From the NCBI GenBank assembly GCA_014896635.1, contig JADBKA010000145.1, positions 1 to 11,597 of the forward strand: a DNA stretch of 11,597 nucleotides. Reading direction: 5' to 3'. Below the pieces are notes generated by a model. It had not been told where the DNA came from. It was given only the letters and a program-made list of their open reading frames with translations, and did no database searches. Both the position numbers and the translations under genes were made by a program. Below are positions 11,494-11,597 of the stretch, piece by piece (positions within the stretch are counted from its first letter, which is position 1; the number at the start of each line of letters is the position of its first letter). Source of the stretch: Ktedonobacteraceae bacterium. Its GTDB lineage: Bacteria > Chloroflexota > Ktedonobacteria > Ktedonobacterales > Ktedonobacteraceae.

Positions 11494-11515
11494 CCCGCCC
11501 ATACGAGCTTTTTTT
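11486..11515 (+). terminator. 5S rRNA terminator formed by the extended end stem
   Basis: The 3' arm CCGGCTCACC, GCCCAT and CGAGC (11486-11508) pairs with GCTCG, ATGGGC and GGTGAGCCGG (11357-11379) on the 5' side, with two single mismatches. It runs directly into T7 at 11509-11515. The stem closing the 5S transcript thus probably acts both as processing stem and as terminator. Confidence 0.75.
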
Positions 11516-11545
11516 GTCTCCCCATTCTCATGCGCGCTCTCTTTA

Positions 11546-11585
11546 GCAAAAATAAAGAGGGCCAGAGGACAAAGCCTTCTGGCCC
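11546..11585 (-). terminator. Intrinsic terminator of a gene beyond the right edge
   Basis: GGGCCAGAGG (11559-11568) pairs with CCTTCTGGCCC (11575-11585) over 10 bp including one G-T pair. On the minus strand the stem is followed by the T-rich CTCTTTATTTTTGC. It should end a minus-strand gene coming from the right, convergent with 5S rRNA. Confidence 0.65.
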
Positions 11586-11597
11586 CCATGCTTACGA

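Noticed and set aside
11118..11597. Possible rRNA operon with a linked tRNA
   Set aside because: The tRNA is on the opposite strand from 5S rRNA, each has its own promoter, and no 16S or 23S sequence is present.

Overview
The window carries an ordinary chromosomal gene set in a repeat-bearing genome of fairly high GC. Protein style (a TPR-rhomboid fusion, a 910-residue PriA, a mutL-priA pair), GTG starts and structured GC-rich intergenic repeats suggest a Chloroflexota bacterium, perhaps of class Ktedonobacteria. That placement is an inference from style; no single marker in the window proves it.

Layout, left to right. Positions 1-130 hold two copies of a 37-bp repeat, one inside a long hairpin. 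A MarC-family membrane protein (233-880) and a TPR-rhomboid protease (1222-2451) follow on the plus strand. Next comes a rearrangement scar on the minus strand: the last ~60 codons of an NAD(P) transhydrogenase beta subunit (pntB), still followed by a terminator-like hairpin, joined head-on to ~27 codons of a DinB-like protein. Then comes the core unit, mutL (2990-5116) and priA (5120-7852), separated by 3 bp. Its promoter carries a near-perfect Gram-positive type LexA (SOS) box immediately downstream of the -10 hexamer. This couples a mismatch-repair endonuclease and the replication-restart helicase to a predicted DNA-damage switch. A MOSC-domain protein (8018-8488) closes the plus-strand block.

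The right part is mostly minus strand: a 102-aa two-helix membrane protein with a clear promoter, a 79-aa protein of unknown function with a terminator, a gene-poor stretch of about 500 bp with a structured GC-rich element, a TlyA-type rRNA 2'-O-methyltransferase, and tRNA-Lys(UUU) just upstream of tlyA. Diverging from the tRNA is a free-standing 5S rRNA gene with a near-consensus promoter. Its terminal stem is greatly extended and runs directly into a T7 tract, so the transcript looks self-terminating. No 16S or 23S sequence is present on either side.

The most noteworthy points are the LexA-box promoter of mutL-priA, the dinB/pntB scar, the solitary 5S unit, and the structured intergenic repeats. 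I see no defence system, CRISPR array or intact mobile element.
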